A stretch of DNA of 64,000 nt from positions 62,001 through 126,000 of the forward strand of contig JBJXDZ010000110.1 of the NCBI GenBank assembly GCA_046154645.1, written 5' to 3'. Of this stretch, positions 52,016 through 61,190 are shown one piece after another; the first letter of the stretch is position 1; every line of letters begins with the position of its first letter. The translations under genes were made by a program, and so were the position numbers. The notes under the pieces are model-generated. The model did no database searches, was not told where the DNA came from, and saw only the letters and a program-made list of their open reading frames with translations. The stretch is from Ga0077555 sp046154645 (GTDB lineage Bacteria; Pseudomonadota; Alphaproteobacteria; Rhizobiales; Hyphomicrobiaceae).

Positions 52016-53857
52016 ATGGCGTTCCATTCCCGCCCGCACATCGTCAATCCCAGGCTTGGCGCCTATTTCGGCATCTTTGCCGCCCTGCTGCTGGGCATGG
52101 TGCTGCTGTTGCTCATGTTCGAGCAGCTTGGCACCACCGACCAGGTGCTCAGGCGCGGCTTGCTGTTCGGCCTCATTGGACTGTTCGCCGTGATCGGAGC
52201 GGCCGCGTTCACGATGCGGCCCGCAGAGTTCATGCTGGCCGGTCGGCGGGTTCCGGCGGCCTTCAATGGCATGGCGATTGCCCTGGCCAGCCTCGGCGGG
52301 ACGGGCATCGCAGCCGGTACCGGCGCCATGTTCCTGATTGGCTTCGATGCGCTGGTGCTCTGCCTCGGCTGGATCGCCGGCTTTGTCGTCATGGTCATGC
52401 TGTTCGCACCGTTCTTCCGCAAATTCGGCGCCGCCAGCGTGCCGCGCTTCCTCGGCGACCGGTTCGAGAGCAACAGCGTTCGCTTGGCGGCGGCTGGCAT
52501 TGCCGCGGTGCCGCTGCTGCTGCTGCTGGTCGCCGAGATCAAGATCGGGGCCTTTGCCGTGAGCTGGCTGACGCAAGGCTCGGAGCGTGGGGCGGCGTGG
52601 ATCGTGGTTGCGGCCTTGATCCTGACCCTGGTGCCGGGCGGGGTGCGCTCGCTGAGTTGGTCGAGCACGGCGCAAGCCATCGCGGCGCTGTTCGCGATCC
52701 TCGTGCCGGCCGCCATCATTGCCGTGATCGAGACCAACCTGCCGCTCGGACAGCTGAGCCACGGTCCCGTCCTGCGCGCGATCGGCCGGGCAGAGGCGGC
52801 ACAGGGCATCGGCAGCCCGAGTGCCGGCCAATTGCTGTTCGAGATGCCGGGACCGGCGCTGCAAGCCATTGCCGGCCGCTTTGCGACACCGTTCGCCAGT
52901 GTGGGGCCGCTGGCCTTCGTACTGGCCTTGCTGGCGATCATGGCGGGGACAGCGGCGTCGCCGTCGCTGTTGGCCCGCACGGCTACGGCACCCACCGTCT
53001 ACGAAGCGCGCAAGTCGATCGGCTGGACCGTGTTCGTTGCCGGCGTCGTCATCATGACCATGTCGGCGTTGGCGGTGTTCCTGCGCGATAAGTTAATGAC
53101 GGATCTGCTCGGGCAGCCGCCGGAGCGGGTGGCAGGCCTGCTCAAGCCGTTGATCGACCTGGGGTTGGCCGGGCTCGACGGACAGGTGCGGCCGGGCACG
53201 ATCGGCGCCTTTCTGTTCCGCCGTGATGGTGTCCTGCTGTCGGTGCCGATGCTGATGGGCTTTCCGGCCGTGCTCGTGCATCTGATCGCCGCCGGGATCG
53301 CGGCTGCGGCATTGGCGGCGGCCGGATCCTGCCTGACGCAGCTCGGCGTGATCATCGGCGAAGATGTCATCAATGCGCCGGGCAGCGATCTCAAGCCACC
53401 GGCCTGGCGGCTGGCGATGGCGCGGGGGGCCATGCTGCTGGCGGTCGTCTTGGCCGGCTTCATGGCCGTCAACGTGCCAGGTGATCCGCTCGAGATGCTG
53501 CTCTGGTCACTGTCGATGACGGCGTCGACGCTGTTTCCCGTGCTGCTGCTCGCCATCTGGTGGAAACGCAGCAATGCCTGGGGGGTGCTGGCCGGTCTCG
53601 CTACCGGCTTCCTGATCGCGGTGGCCGGACTGCTGGCAGGTGCCACCGATACCATCACGCTGGCTCCCATCCTGGTTCCGACGCTTGCAGCGCCATTGGC
53701 GGGCCTGGCGACGATCATGGCCAGCCGCATGACGCCGCTGCCGAGCCGCCATGTGCTCGAGATGGTGCGGGACCTGCGCATTCCCGGCGGCGAAACGGTG
53801 CACGACCGTGAGGTGCGGCTCGCCCTGCAGCGGGAACGGCAGCAGAAGGCCGGGTGA
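52016..53857 (+). CDS. Sodium/solute symporter, VC_2705 subfamily (acetate/carboxylate-type)
   Basis: 613 residues with about 13 membrane helices, SSS-family fold: FMLAGRRVPAAFNGMAIALASLGGTGIAAGTGAMF near the start is the classic SSS beginning, followed by VPRFLGDRFESNSVRLAAAG and a Ser/Ala-rich helix with TASPSLLARTATAPTVYEARKS. Subfamily members are often associated with acetate or other small carboxylate uptake. Pairs with the DUF4212 protein and a divergent LuxR-type response regulator. Substrate is inferred, not shown. Confidence 0.9.
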   Translation: MAFHSRPHIVNPRLGAYFGIFAALLLGMVLLLLMFEQLGTTDQVLRRGLLFGLIGLFAVIGAAAFTMRPAEFMLAGRRVPAAFNGMAIALASLGGTGIAAGTGAMFLIGFDALVLCLGWIAGFVVMVMLFAPFFRKFGAASVPRFLGDRFESNSVRLAAAGIAAVPLLLLLVAEIKIGAFAVSWLTQGSERGAAWIVVAALILTLVPGGVRSLSWSSTAQAIAALFAILVPAAIIAVIETNLPLGQLSHGPVLRAIGRAEAAQGIGSPSAGQLLFEMPGPALQAIAGRFATPFASVGPLAFVLALLAIMAGTAASPSLLARTATAPTVYEARKSIGWTVFVAGVVIMTMSALAVFLRDKLMTDLLGQPPERVAGLLKPLIDLGLAGLDGQVRPGTIGAFLFRRDGVLLSVPMLMGFPAVLVHLIAAGIAAAALAAAGSCLTQLGVIIGEDVINAPGSDLKPPAWRLAMARGAMLLAVVLAGFMAVNVPGDPLEMLLWSLSMTASTLFPVLLLAIWWKRSNAWGVLAGLATGFLIAVAGLLAGATDTITLAPILVPTLAAPLAGLATIMASRMTPLPSRHVLEMVRDLRIPGGETVHDREVRLALQRERQQKAG

Positions 53858-53938
53858 GCACGCTGGCGGGGCGATGTCTGACGTCCCGGCGCGGATGGCT
53901 GTCGGCCAACCGGCGTGGTCGTGTTTCGGCGCTTGGCA

Positions 53939-53987
53939 CTGTCAATCGCTGGACATTGGCCATTGCCTGTCACAGCCGTGCTATAGA
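53939..53987 (+). promoter_or_regulatory. Candidate promoter with Pho-box-like CTGTCA repeats upstream of ppk
   Basis: CTGTCAA-TCGC-TGGACAT at 53939-53956 resembles a PhoB box (CTGTCAT-4-CTGTCAT) at about 10 of 14 positions; a further CTGTCA lies at 53967. TTGGCC (53956-53961) and GCTATA (53980-53985) with 18-base spacing make a plausible sigma70-type promoter. Phosphate-starvation control of ppk-ppx would be biologically sensible, but the match is partial. Confidence 0.3.
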
Positions 53988-54054
53988 TCGATGACCAAAT
54001 ACTCGGTCGACCCGCCAGTCCCTCCCCTGCAGGGTTATGCCAAGGAGCCTCCCC

Positions 54055-56292
54055 GTGACTTCGACCAAGGCACACAGCCGCGATACCAAGGATCGCGCCC
54101 ACGGCACCACGCCGGCCGCCGCACCCACAGAGGCGGCGCCGATCGGACCGGCGCGCTTCTATAACCGTGAGCTGTCGTGGCTCCAATTCAATCATCGGGT
54201 GCTGGAAGAGGCCCAGAACCAGCGCCACCCGCTGCTGGAGCGGTTGCGCTTCCTGTCGATCTCGGCCTCCAACCTCGATGAGTTCTACATGGTGCGCGTG
54301 GCCGGCCTTTATGGCCAGGTCCTCGCCAAAGTGCGGGCGTTGAGCCAGGACGGCTTGCCCCCCGAACAGCAGCTCGCTGATATCAATCGCGTTGTGGCGC
54401 GCCTGTCCGACGAGCAGCAGGCGTGCTGGGTCAACCTCAAGGCGGCGCTTGCCGCCACGCGCATCAGCATCGTCGATCCGGCCGAAGTGACGTTGGCCGA
54501 GCGGACGTGGCTGGAGCAGTATTTCATCAGTCACGTCTTCCCCGTGGTGACGCCGATCGCGATCGATCCGGCGCATCCGTTTCCCTTCATTCCCAACAAG
54601 GGCTTCACTATCGGCCTCGAGCTGGAACGCGACGGTGCCACGACGACGATGCACGCTCTGATGCCGATTCCAGCGCAGCTCGATCGCTTCCTGCGCCTGC
54701 CCGAGAGCGAGCCGATTTCCGACGGCGCCGTGCCCCAGACCCGATTCATGCGCATCGAGACGCTGATCGGCATGTTCGTTGGACGCCTGTTCCCGGGCTA
54801 CCATATTGCCCGCCAAGGGGCATTCCGCATTCTGCGGGACAGCGACCTCGAGGTGGAGGAAGAGGCCGAGGATCTGGTCCGCTACTTCGAGACTGCGCTG
54901 AAGCGGCGGCGGCGCGGCAACGTCATCCGGCTCGAGATCGAAGCGTCGATGCCGCGCGAGTTGCGCCAGTTCGTGGTCAAGGAGCTGCGCGTCAGCGAGG
55001 ACGGCATCTATGTGCAAGAAGGCTTGCTCGGGCTTGCCGATACGGCGCAGATGATCACCAATCAGCGTCCGGATCTGCTGTTCAAGCCCTTCAACATTCG
55101 CTTTCCCGAACGTATCCGCGAAGCCGGCGGCGATTGCTTTGCCGCGATCCGAGCCAAGGATTTCGTCGTCCACCACCCCTATGAATCATTCGATGCCGTG
55201 CTGGCGCTGATCCGGCAGGCGGCGCAGGATCCCGACGTGCTGGCGATCAAGTGGACGCTCTATCGCACCTCACGCGACAGCCCCATCGTGCAGGCGTTGA
55301 AGGAGGCGGCCGAACTCGGCAAGTCCGTCACCGCCATCGTCGAGTTGAAGGCCCGCTTCGATGAGGCCGCCAACATTCGCCTAGCCCGCGATCTCGAAAG
55401 CGCCGGCGTGCATGTGGTCTATGGCTTCATCGAACTGAAAACCCACGCCAAGCTCGGGCTCGTGGTGCGCAAGGAGGGGCAGGGCCTGGCCACCTACTGC
55501 CATATCGGCACCGGCAATTATCACCCGCAGACCGCTCGCCTCTATACAGACTTGTCGTACTTCACGGCCGCTGCCGATGTCGGACGCGACGTCAGCCGCA
55601 TCTTCAATTTCGTCACCGGCTATGCCGAGCCAGCCGAGCTGGAAGTTCTGGCGGCCAGCCCCAAAGGCATCCGCGCGCGTTTGCTGACACACATCGCCGA
55701 GGAGGTCGAGCATGCCCGCGCCGGCCGTCCCGCCGCCATCTGGTGCAAGATGAACTCTCTGGTCGACAGCCAGATCATCGAGGCGCTCTATGCGGCGAGC
55801 CAGGCCGGCGTGAAAATCGACCTGGTGGTGCGAGGCATCTGCTGCCTGCGACCGGGCGTGGCGGGACTGTCCGACAACATCAGGGTGAAAAGCATCATCG
55901 GGCGCTTTCTCGAGCATGGCCGCATCTACTGCTTTGGTGCCGGCCATGGGCTTCCCGATCCCCGCGCGCTGGTCTACATCAGTTCTGCCGACCTAATGCC
56001 CCGCAACCTCGATCGCCGCGTCGAGGCGATGGTGCCGATCCGCAACGATACCGTCCACGAACAGATCCTCGAGCAGATCATGGTCGCCAATTTCAAGGAC
56101 AACGAGCAGAGCTGGCAGGTGCTGGGCGACGGTTCCAGCCGACGGATCGAACCGGCGCACGGCGAGCCGGCGTTCAATGCGCACAGCTATTTCATGACCA
56201 ATCCGAGCTTGTCAGGCCGCGGCGAATCGCTGAAACGCAGTTCGCCACCGCGCATCCGTAGCGGTGCCAAGGGTGAGAACCAAAAGGCGTGA
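54055..56292 (+). CDS. ppk: Polyphosphate kinase 1
   Basis: 745 residues. Makes inorganic polyphosphate from ATP. Signature segments: RELSWLQFNHRVLEEA, SISASNLDEFYMVRVAG, the KTHAKLGLVVRKE and YCHIGTGNYHPQTARLYTD segments carrying the catalytic/autophosphorylated histidines, and the C-terminal GICCLRPGVAGLSDNI and ISSADLMPRNLDRRVE. GTG 54055 (VTSTKAHSRD) is preferred since AAGGAG lies 8 bases upstream; ATG 54037 overlaps that ribosome-binding site. Stop overlaps the ppx start (GTGA). Confidence 0.95.
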   Translation: MTSTKAHSRDTKDRAHGTTPAAAPTEAAPIGPARFYNRELSWLQFNHRVLEEAQNQRHPLLERLRFLSISASNLDEFYMVRVAGLYGQVLAKVRALSQDGLPPEQQLADINRVVARLSDEQQACWVNLKAALAATRISIVDPAEVTLAERTWLEQYFISHVFPVVTPIAIDPAHPFPFIPNKGFTIGLELERDGATTTMHALMPIPAQLDRFLRLPESEPISDGAVPQTRFMRIETLIGMFVGRLFPGYHIARQGAFRILRDSDLEVEEEAEDLVRYFETALKRRRRGNVIRLEIEASMPRELRQFVVKELRVSEDGIYVQEGLLGLADTAQMITNQRPDLLFKPFNIRFPERIREAGGDCFAAIRAKDFVVHHPYESFDAVLALIRQAAQDPDVLAIKWTLYRTSRDSPIVQALKEAAELGKSVTAIVELKARFDEAANIRLARDLESAGVHVVYGFIELKTHAKLGLVVRKEGQGLATYCHIGTGNYHPQTARLYTDLSYFTAAADVGRDVSRIFNFVTGYAEPAELEVLAASPKGIRARLLTHIAEEVEHARAGRPAAIWCKMNSLVDSQIIEALYAASQAGVKIDLVVRGICCLRPGVAGLSDNIRVKSIIGRFLEHGRIYCFGAGHGLPDPRALVYISSADLMPRNLDRRVEAMVPIRNDTVHEQILEQIMVANFKDNEQSWQVLGDGSSRRIEPAHGEPAFNAHSYFMTNPSLSGRGESLKRSSPPRIRSGAKGENQKA

Positions 56293-57833
56293 ACAACAGC
56301 CTGGGAAACAGTGGCGGAGATCGCGGCCGCTTTGCCGAGCTCGAACCGATCGGTGTGATCGACATCGGCTCCAACTCCGTGCGCCTCGTTGTCTACGAGG
56401 GCGCGGTCAGAAGTCCGACACCGCTGTTCAATGAAAAGGTGCATTGCGGCCTGGGTCGCTCGGTGGCGACCACCAACCGGCTCGGTGCGGAAAGCATCGA
56501 ACGGGCGCTGGCAGCGCTGGCCCGTTTCCACACCATCGCCCGCATTCTGCGCGTCAAGAATTTGCGCGCCATCGCAACGGCTGCCGTGCGCGACGCCAGC
56601 GACGGACGCGAATTCATCGTGCGCGGGGAACAAGCCGCGGGCGTGCCGATCCAGATCCTGTCCGGCGAGCGCGAGGCGGAACTGGCGGCGGCCGGCGTGC
56701 AGATGGGCTTTCGCCATCCTTCCGGCGTGGCGGGTGATCTCGGTGGCGGCAGCCTGGAGCTGGTCAACGTCGGTGGCCAGCTGCGATCCGGCGCCGTCAC
56801 GCTGCCGCTCGGTGGCTTGCGGTTGATCGACCTGGCGCAAGGGCGCATCGACAAGGCACTCGAGCTCACCGACGCGAGCCTCGCCTCCGTGCCGTGGCTT
56901 GACCAAGGCGATGTGCCGACGCTCTACGCTGTCGGTGGCACCTGGCGCGCGCTGGCACGGCTGCATATGGACGCGACCAATTACCCGCTGCGCGTCATGC
57001 ACGGCTATCGCTTGCCGACGCGGGAGGCGATCGAGTACTGCGAGATGATCCGCCGCGCCAGGAAGCCCTCAGACATCAAGGGCGGTGCCGACATTTCCAG
57101 GGCCCGGCGGGAAGTGCTGCCGTTCGGCGCGCTGGTGCTGGAGCGGTTGCTGAAACGGATGCGGCCGAAAGACGTGACGTTTTCCGTGTTCGGTATTCGC
57201 GAGGGTCTCTTGTATTCGCTGCTGGCGCCGAGCGAGCAGCAGAAGGATCCGTTGATCTCGTTCGCCGAGGACTATTCACGTCTGCGCTCACGCTCGGCCG
57301 AGCACGCCAAGGAACTGGTGACCTGGACCGACGCACTGTTCGTGGAGCCGGGACCGCGCGAAAGCGAGGACGAGCGGCGCCTGCGCCACGCCGCCTGCCT
57401 CCTCTCCGACATCGGCTGGCGGGCCCATCCGGATTATCGCGGCGAGCAGAGTCTCAACGTCATCGCGCACGCCGCACTCGGCGGCATCGATCATGAGGGC
57501 CGTATATTCCTGGCGCTCAGCATCTATTTCCGCCACATCGGCGCGGGTGAGGAAACGCCGGGAGAGCATCTTTCCGAGCGGCTCAAGTCGTTCGTATCCA
57601 GGCGCACGCTGAAGCGGGCGCGCATCATCGGAGCCGCCCTGCGGGCCGCCCACATGATGTCGATCGGCATGCCGGGCATCATCGACGAGACGCCCCTCAG
57701 CTACGACGGCGGCAAGCTGGTGCTCACCCTCCCCCGCAGCTACCAGGGTCTTGACGGCGAACGCCTGTCGCGCCGCTTCGAGGCGCTGGCCCGACTGGTC
57801 GATAGGGTGCCGGAGATCCGCCGCAAGAGCTGA
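56289..57833 (+). CDS. ppx: Exopolyphosphatase/guanosine pentaphosphatase Ppx/GppA
   Basis: 514 residues, actin-like ATPase fold: IGVIDIGSNSVRLVVYEG (phosphate 1 loop), ATAAVRDASDGREF, SGEREAELAAAGV, GDLGGGSLELV (phosphate 2) and a C-terminal HD-like helical region (ADIGWRAHPDYRGE, HAALGGIDHEGR). Degrades polyphosphate from the ends. GTG start overlaps the ppk stop, a conserved ppk-ppx operon. Converges on the AIPR gene with a 21-base gap. Confidence 0.94.
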   Translation: MNNSLGNSGGDRGRFAELEPIGVIDIGSNSVRLVVYEGAVRSPTPLFNEKVHCGLGRSVATTNRLGAESIERALAALARFHTIARILRVKNLRAIATAAVRDASDGREFIVRGEQAAGVPIQILSGEREAELAAAGVQMGFRHPSGVAGDLGGGSLELVNVGGQLRSGAVTLPLGGLRLIDLAQGRIDKALELTDASLASVPWLDQGDVPTLYAVGGTWRALARLHMDATNYPLRVMHGYRLPTREAIEYCEMIRRARKPSDIKGGADISRARREVLPFGALVLERLLKRMRPKDVTFSVFGIREGLLYSLLAPSEQQKDPLISFAEDYSRLRSRSAEHAKELVTWTDALFVEPGPRESEDERRLRHAACLLSDIGWRAHPDYRGEQSLNVIAHAALGGIDHEGRIFLALSIYFRHIGAGEETPGEHLSERLKSFVSRRTLKRARIIGAALRAAHMMSIGMPGIIDETPLSYDGGKLVLTLPRSYQGLDGERLSRRFEALARLVDRVPEIRRKS

Positions 57834-57854
57834 CTGGGTTCAGCCGTGGCGACG

Positions 57855-59780
57855 TCACGCTTTCTTGTCGGGCACGCTTGGCAGGCTGCGCTCGGCAAGG
57901 CACAGATCCAGCACGCAATCGCTGAAGCTCTCGCGCTGCGCCATGGCGCTGGTAAGGCGGACGGGTGCGTCGGCTTTGATGAGCTCGCCGGGTTGGGCAT
58001 GGTTCGCCACATGCAGCTGCGCCGCTTTCTCGACGATGGCCAGCACCTGTGTCGCGAGGCGCGAGGCGCGCTTGTCGGAAAACAGCGTCTCGCGCAGGCT
58101 ACGCAGGTATTCGTGCGCCTCGCCATCGCGGCGGCCCGGTGGGCAACCATTCTTCGGGTCGGCGAGCGTGCGCATGGCGAAGACCAGATGATGCTTGGCC
58201 GCATGTGCTTGCCACTCATGCAGCGAGCCTAGGGCCTGGCGCACGCGCCAAAGTAGAAGACCCGAGGCGAAATAGAAGCCGACATCGTGGTCGTCGGCGA
58301 ACATACGCTTGGGCACCTGGCGCAGCAGATAGCCCTTGCCGCCTTCGTGCACGGAATGCGGGCTTTCCATGAAGGCCGCCGCGAAGGTCTGCATCATCTC
58401 CTGCAGGGTGACGATGCGAATGCGGTCCTTGTCGGCGACGTGCCGGAACTCGCCGGTGCGGCGCTCGAACATGACCAGGGGCAGGCGCTCGCCGTCACCG
58501 CCACCGGCTCGCGATACCGGCGTCACATCGCAATGGCGTTTCAAGCGGCGCACGAAATCGTTGCGCGCCAGGATCTGCAACTCGTCGATCTGGGTCTGGC
58601 GGTTGAGACCGAGAATGATGTTCTGCGCGATCTCGGGCACGCGGGTTGCAACCACCTTGATGGGCAGACGCAGGGCCGGTGTCAGATGCAGTCGGTTGTG
58701 GAACAGCACGTGGCTGGTCTGGCAGCCGTTGACGACCTGGAAATTCTTGAGCTTCAAGGCCCCGGTTGCCGCGTCTTTCTCGACCTCCTCGGCGATGATG
58801 GTGACGCCGTTGTTGCGCAGGGCGAATTCGGCCTGAGCGCCGCCGTCGGCCCCGACGATGCTGTCCCGGATATGGCGGTTGACGCGCGTGTCGTCGCCGA
58901 GGAAGGCGCGGACGTTGCCGTGGAATACGTCGTGCTTGATGCGGGCGCTGGTGGAAGCCGGATCACCATCGGCGAGGCAGGCCAGGTAATCGAAGGCGGT
59001 CGCATAGCCAAGGCCGGCGAACGAAACGCCGTCGATGGCAGGCAACTGCGTCATGCCCTCGAGGCGGAGCGTGGCGGCATTGGCCACGGTGTCATCGATG
59101 ACAAGGCCTTGCAGGCGGGTTGAATCGATGCGGTGAAAGCGGACATCGGACAGGATACCGGTTGCTTTCAAGGTCGAGAGCGAGGCTTCCGCAACCCCGG
59201 TTGCGTGCGCTTCGTGCCCCTCCGTGGTCCACGTGCCCGGCCAGACCACGAAGACGTCGGCGGTGGCACGGCCCCGGCCAAGCGCCGCCAGTGCCAGCAG
59301 GATCTGCTCCTTAAGGCTTCGCCACTGCACCAGCGGCAGGCTCTGTTTCAGGCGGGTCTCGGGCAGGAAGAAGTTCAGGACACCGGTCGAGAACAGCGCC
59401 ACCTTGTCCGAAGGAAACTTGGCCGACATGGTCGCCTGCGCAAACAGGAAACGGACATCGAACGGCTCGCCGTCGATGGCTTCGCGCAGGCAGGCGCGCA
59501 CCTCCTCGGCCGAGGTGACGAGATCGCCGTTGATGGTGATGGCGACGGCGTCAAGCTGCGTGTCGTTTTCGCCGCCGACCAGCGTCGAGGAAACGTCGAT
59601 CTCGTCGAGGCCGGCGTTGCGCATGACGTGGTAAGCCGCGAAATGCTCGAACACGCGGTCGGCCGGCTCGTCGCCAAGTGCCGCCCTGTCGGCGTAGGTG
59701 ACCAGGGCTTCGCGCAGGACGGGGGGGAGGAAGCGGTAGCTGTCGCGCAGATCAGCCAAGGCCTTACGCGGAGAACTCAT
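57855..59780 (-). CDS. AIPR-family abortive phage infection protein
   Basis: 641 residues, minus strand. Central AIPR region: FALRNNGVTIIAEEV, LKNFQVVNGCQTSHVLF and ILGLNRQTQIDELQILA, which are hallmarks of the AIPR (abortive infection phage resistance) family known from lactococcal Abi and other defence proteins. N-terminal part resembles the restriction-endonuclease-like/NERD region of this family (VGGENDTQLDAVAITING), and the C-terminus is helical. ATG 59780 chosen at the conserved start. Lone defence gene, with a DUF6166 protein upstream on the same strand. Mechanism not established. Confidence 0.87.
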   Translation of the reverse strand: MSSPRKALADLRDSYRFLPPVLREALVTYADRAALGDEPADRVFEHFAAYHVMRNAGLDEIDVSSTLVGGENDTQLDAVAITINGDLVTSAEEVRACLREAIDGEPFDVRFLFAQATMSAKFPSDKVALFSTGVLNFFLPETRLKQSLPLVQWRSLKEQILLALAALGRGRATADVFVVWPGTWTTEGHEAHATGVAEASLSTLKATGILSDVRFHRIDSTRLQGLVIDDTVANAATLRLEGMTQLPAIDGVSFAGLGYATAFDYLACLADGDPASTSARIKHDVFHGNVRAFLGDDTRVNRHIRDSIVGADGGAQAEFALRNNGVTIIAEEVEKDAATGALKLKNFQVVNGCQTSHVLFHNRLHLTPALRLPIKVVATRVPEIAQNIILGLNRQTQIDELQILARNDFVRRLKRHCDVTPVSRAGGGDGERLPLVMFERRTGEFRHVADKDRIRIVTLQEMMQTFAAAFMESPHSVHEGGKGYLLRQVPKRMFADDHDVGFYFASGLLLWRVRQALGSLHEWQAHAAKHHLVFAMRTLADPKNGCPPGRRDGEAHEYLRSLRETLFSDKRASRLATQVLAIVEKAAQLHVANHAQPGELIKADAPVRLTSAMAQRESFSDCVLDLCLAERSLPSVPDKKA

Positions 59781-59915
59781 GTGCAATCGACCCGCGAGAG
59801 AAAAAACGAGCGGCGTCGCACCACGATCGTCCGCAAGACGCAATATGATGCCCTGACAACCCGAAGCCAACAAGGCCAAAGACGCCAAGACATTTAATCG
59901 GCCGTTGCAGGGCGG

Positions 59916-60212
59916 TCAGCCCTCGATGGCGCGGACGGCGGCGTCGATGTCGGCGGTGGTCAGCGTCCAGTCATTGTCGAGGTTGGCAATGACGCGCTGC
60001 ATGAAGCGCTCCGACAGGCCAATGGCGCGGGTCTTGTCGCCGAGGTGATCGTAGAGAATGGCCAGCGCCAGCTGTTGCGGGCTCTCGCCTTCGTAGGTCC
60101 ACTCGAAACCCCAGGATGTGAATTGCTTGACCTCGTAGTGCTCGGGGAGCTTGGCCCCGTCGACCGTGACGGCGAGGCCGTCGAAGGCGCGCTTGCCCTC
60201 GTAGGTTTTCAT
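59916..60212 (-). CDS. DUF6166-like small protein
   Basis: 98 residues, minus strand. MKTYEGKRAFDGLAVTVDG, then SWGFEWTYEGESPQQLALAILYDHLGDKTRAI and a C-terminal helical stretch, the layout of DUF6166 proteins, which often occur on plasmids, phages or beside defence genes. Lies 135 bases upstream of the AIPR gene, same strand, and divergent from the XRE regulator. Function unknown. Confidence 0.72.
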   Translation of the reverse strand: MKTYEGKRAFDGLAVTVDGAKLPEHYEVKQFTSWGFEWTYEGESPQQLALAILYDHLGDKTRAIGLSERFMQRVIANLDNDWTLTTADIDAAVRAIEG

Positions 60213-60335
60213 GGGTTGGATCCGAAGCTGACCGTGGTGAACAGATGCGCAAATCTTAGGGCACGGAGAGAACTAAGGGAAGCTGGTCGGCAACGACTTG
60301 GGCTTGCGGAGGTGGCCACGGCTCGCATACTTAGC

Positions 60336-60360
60336 GGCAAGTTCTGGCAACTTCCGGCAA
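60336..60360 (+). promoter_or_regulatory. Three GGCAA direct repeats at exact 10-base spacing (iteron) before the XRE gene
   Basis: GGCAA begins at 60336, 60346 and 60356, exactly one DNA helical turn apart, 11 bases before the ATG of the XRE regulator; the first two units agree at 8 of 10 positions (GGCAAnTTCy). A fourth isolated GGCAA is at 60289. Such phased repeats are typical operator sites, here probably for autoregulation and control of the divergent DUF6166/AIPR unit. Confidence 0.45.
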
Positions 60361-60371
60361 TTGGAGCCGTC

Positions 60372-61190
60372 ATGGCATCGCTTGTGACCGAGACGCAGCG
60401 GGAGGCTTTCGTCCGCCGCGTTCGACTGGAGATGGCGAAATCCGGATTGACGCGCGAGGCCCTGGCCGAGAAGGCCGGTTGCAAGGAGCGGACACTCGGC
60501 AACCTGCTGGCCGGTGAGCGGGTGCGGGATACCACCTTGGCCAAGGTCGCGCGTGTGCTGGCTATCGCGCTCGACGACGTGTTCGGGGCTGACCAGGGTC
60601 GCAGCCCAGGCAGCGGAAGCAGCGGTGGCCACGATGGTCGTGCCGGTGACAGCTATGGCGGCTACCTGCAGTCGGCCTACGAAAGCTACATCGGCACCTA
60701 TGTCGCCTATCGTTGGGTGTTTGCGGACCGGCAGGAACTGTCGCGCTCGGTCTACGAATTCGACTGGGACGACGAACTGCACCGCATGCGCTTTTTCGAG
60801 CTGCAGCGGTTCGAGGGCAGCAACAAGCGTCCGGTGTCGTCCAGTCATGCCGGCGGCATCCACATCAGCCCGCACACGGGCCTCATGCAGCTGCTGACGA
60901 CGTATCAGGGCGCGTTGCGGCTGGTGACGCTGTCGAAATTCCGTCTCGGCGAGACCAAGCTGCGCGGCGCCATCCTGACCCAGAGCGATCGCGACATGTA
61001 CTACCAGCCGGCGGTGTCGCCGATCTTTCTCGAAAAGCTGGACGGCCGACGCAAGAACTCCGAGCTGGAGCGTCTGATCGGGCAGATGGGCCCGAAGGAT
61101 GCAGCCTTCGCACCGGCGGCCGAGGAACTGGGCCGCATTGCCGAGAACGCGGTCTATTTCGCCGGAATCAGAAAACCCGCGTCCGGCTGA
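60372..61190 (+). CDS. XRE-family transcriptional regulator with a C-terminal ligand-like domain
   Basis: 272 residues. N-terminal XRE helix-turn-helix (about 12-66: RLEMAKSGLTREALAEKAGCKERTLGNLLAG), a Gly/Ser-rich linker, then an about 190-residue alpha/beta domain beginning GGYLQSAYESYIGTYVAYRW that I cannot assign. ATG 60372 has GGAG upstream. Divergent from the DUF6166/AIPR genes, with a 10-base-phased repeat in between, so it may regulate them. Its 3' end overlaps rnhB by 37 bases in convergent orientation. Confidence 0.82.
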   Translation: MASLVTETQREAFVRRVRLEMAKSGLTREALAEKAGCKERTLGNLLAGERVRDTTLAKVARVLAIALDDVFGADQGRSPGSGSSGGHDGRAGDSYGGYLQSAYESYIGTYVAYRWVFADRQELSRSVYEFDWDDELHRMRFFELQRFEGSNKRPVSSSHAGGIHISPHTGLMQLLTTYQGALRLVTLSKFRLGETKLRGAILTQSDRDMYYQPAVSPIFLEKLDGRRKNSELERLIGQMGPKDAAFAPAAEELGRIAENAVYFAGIRKPASG

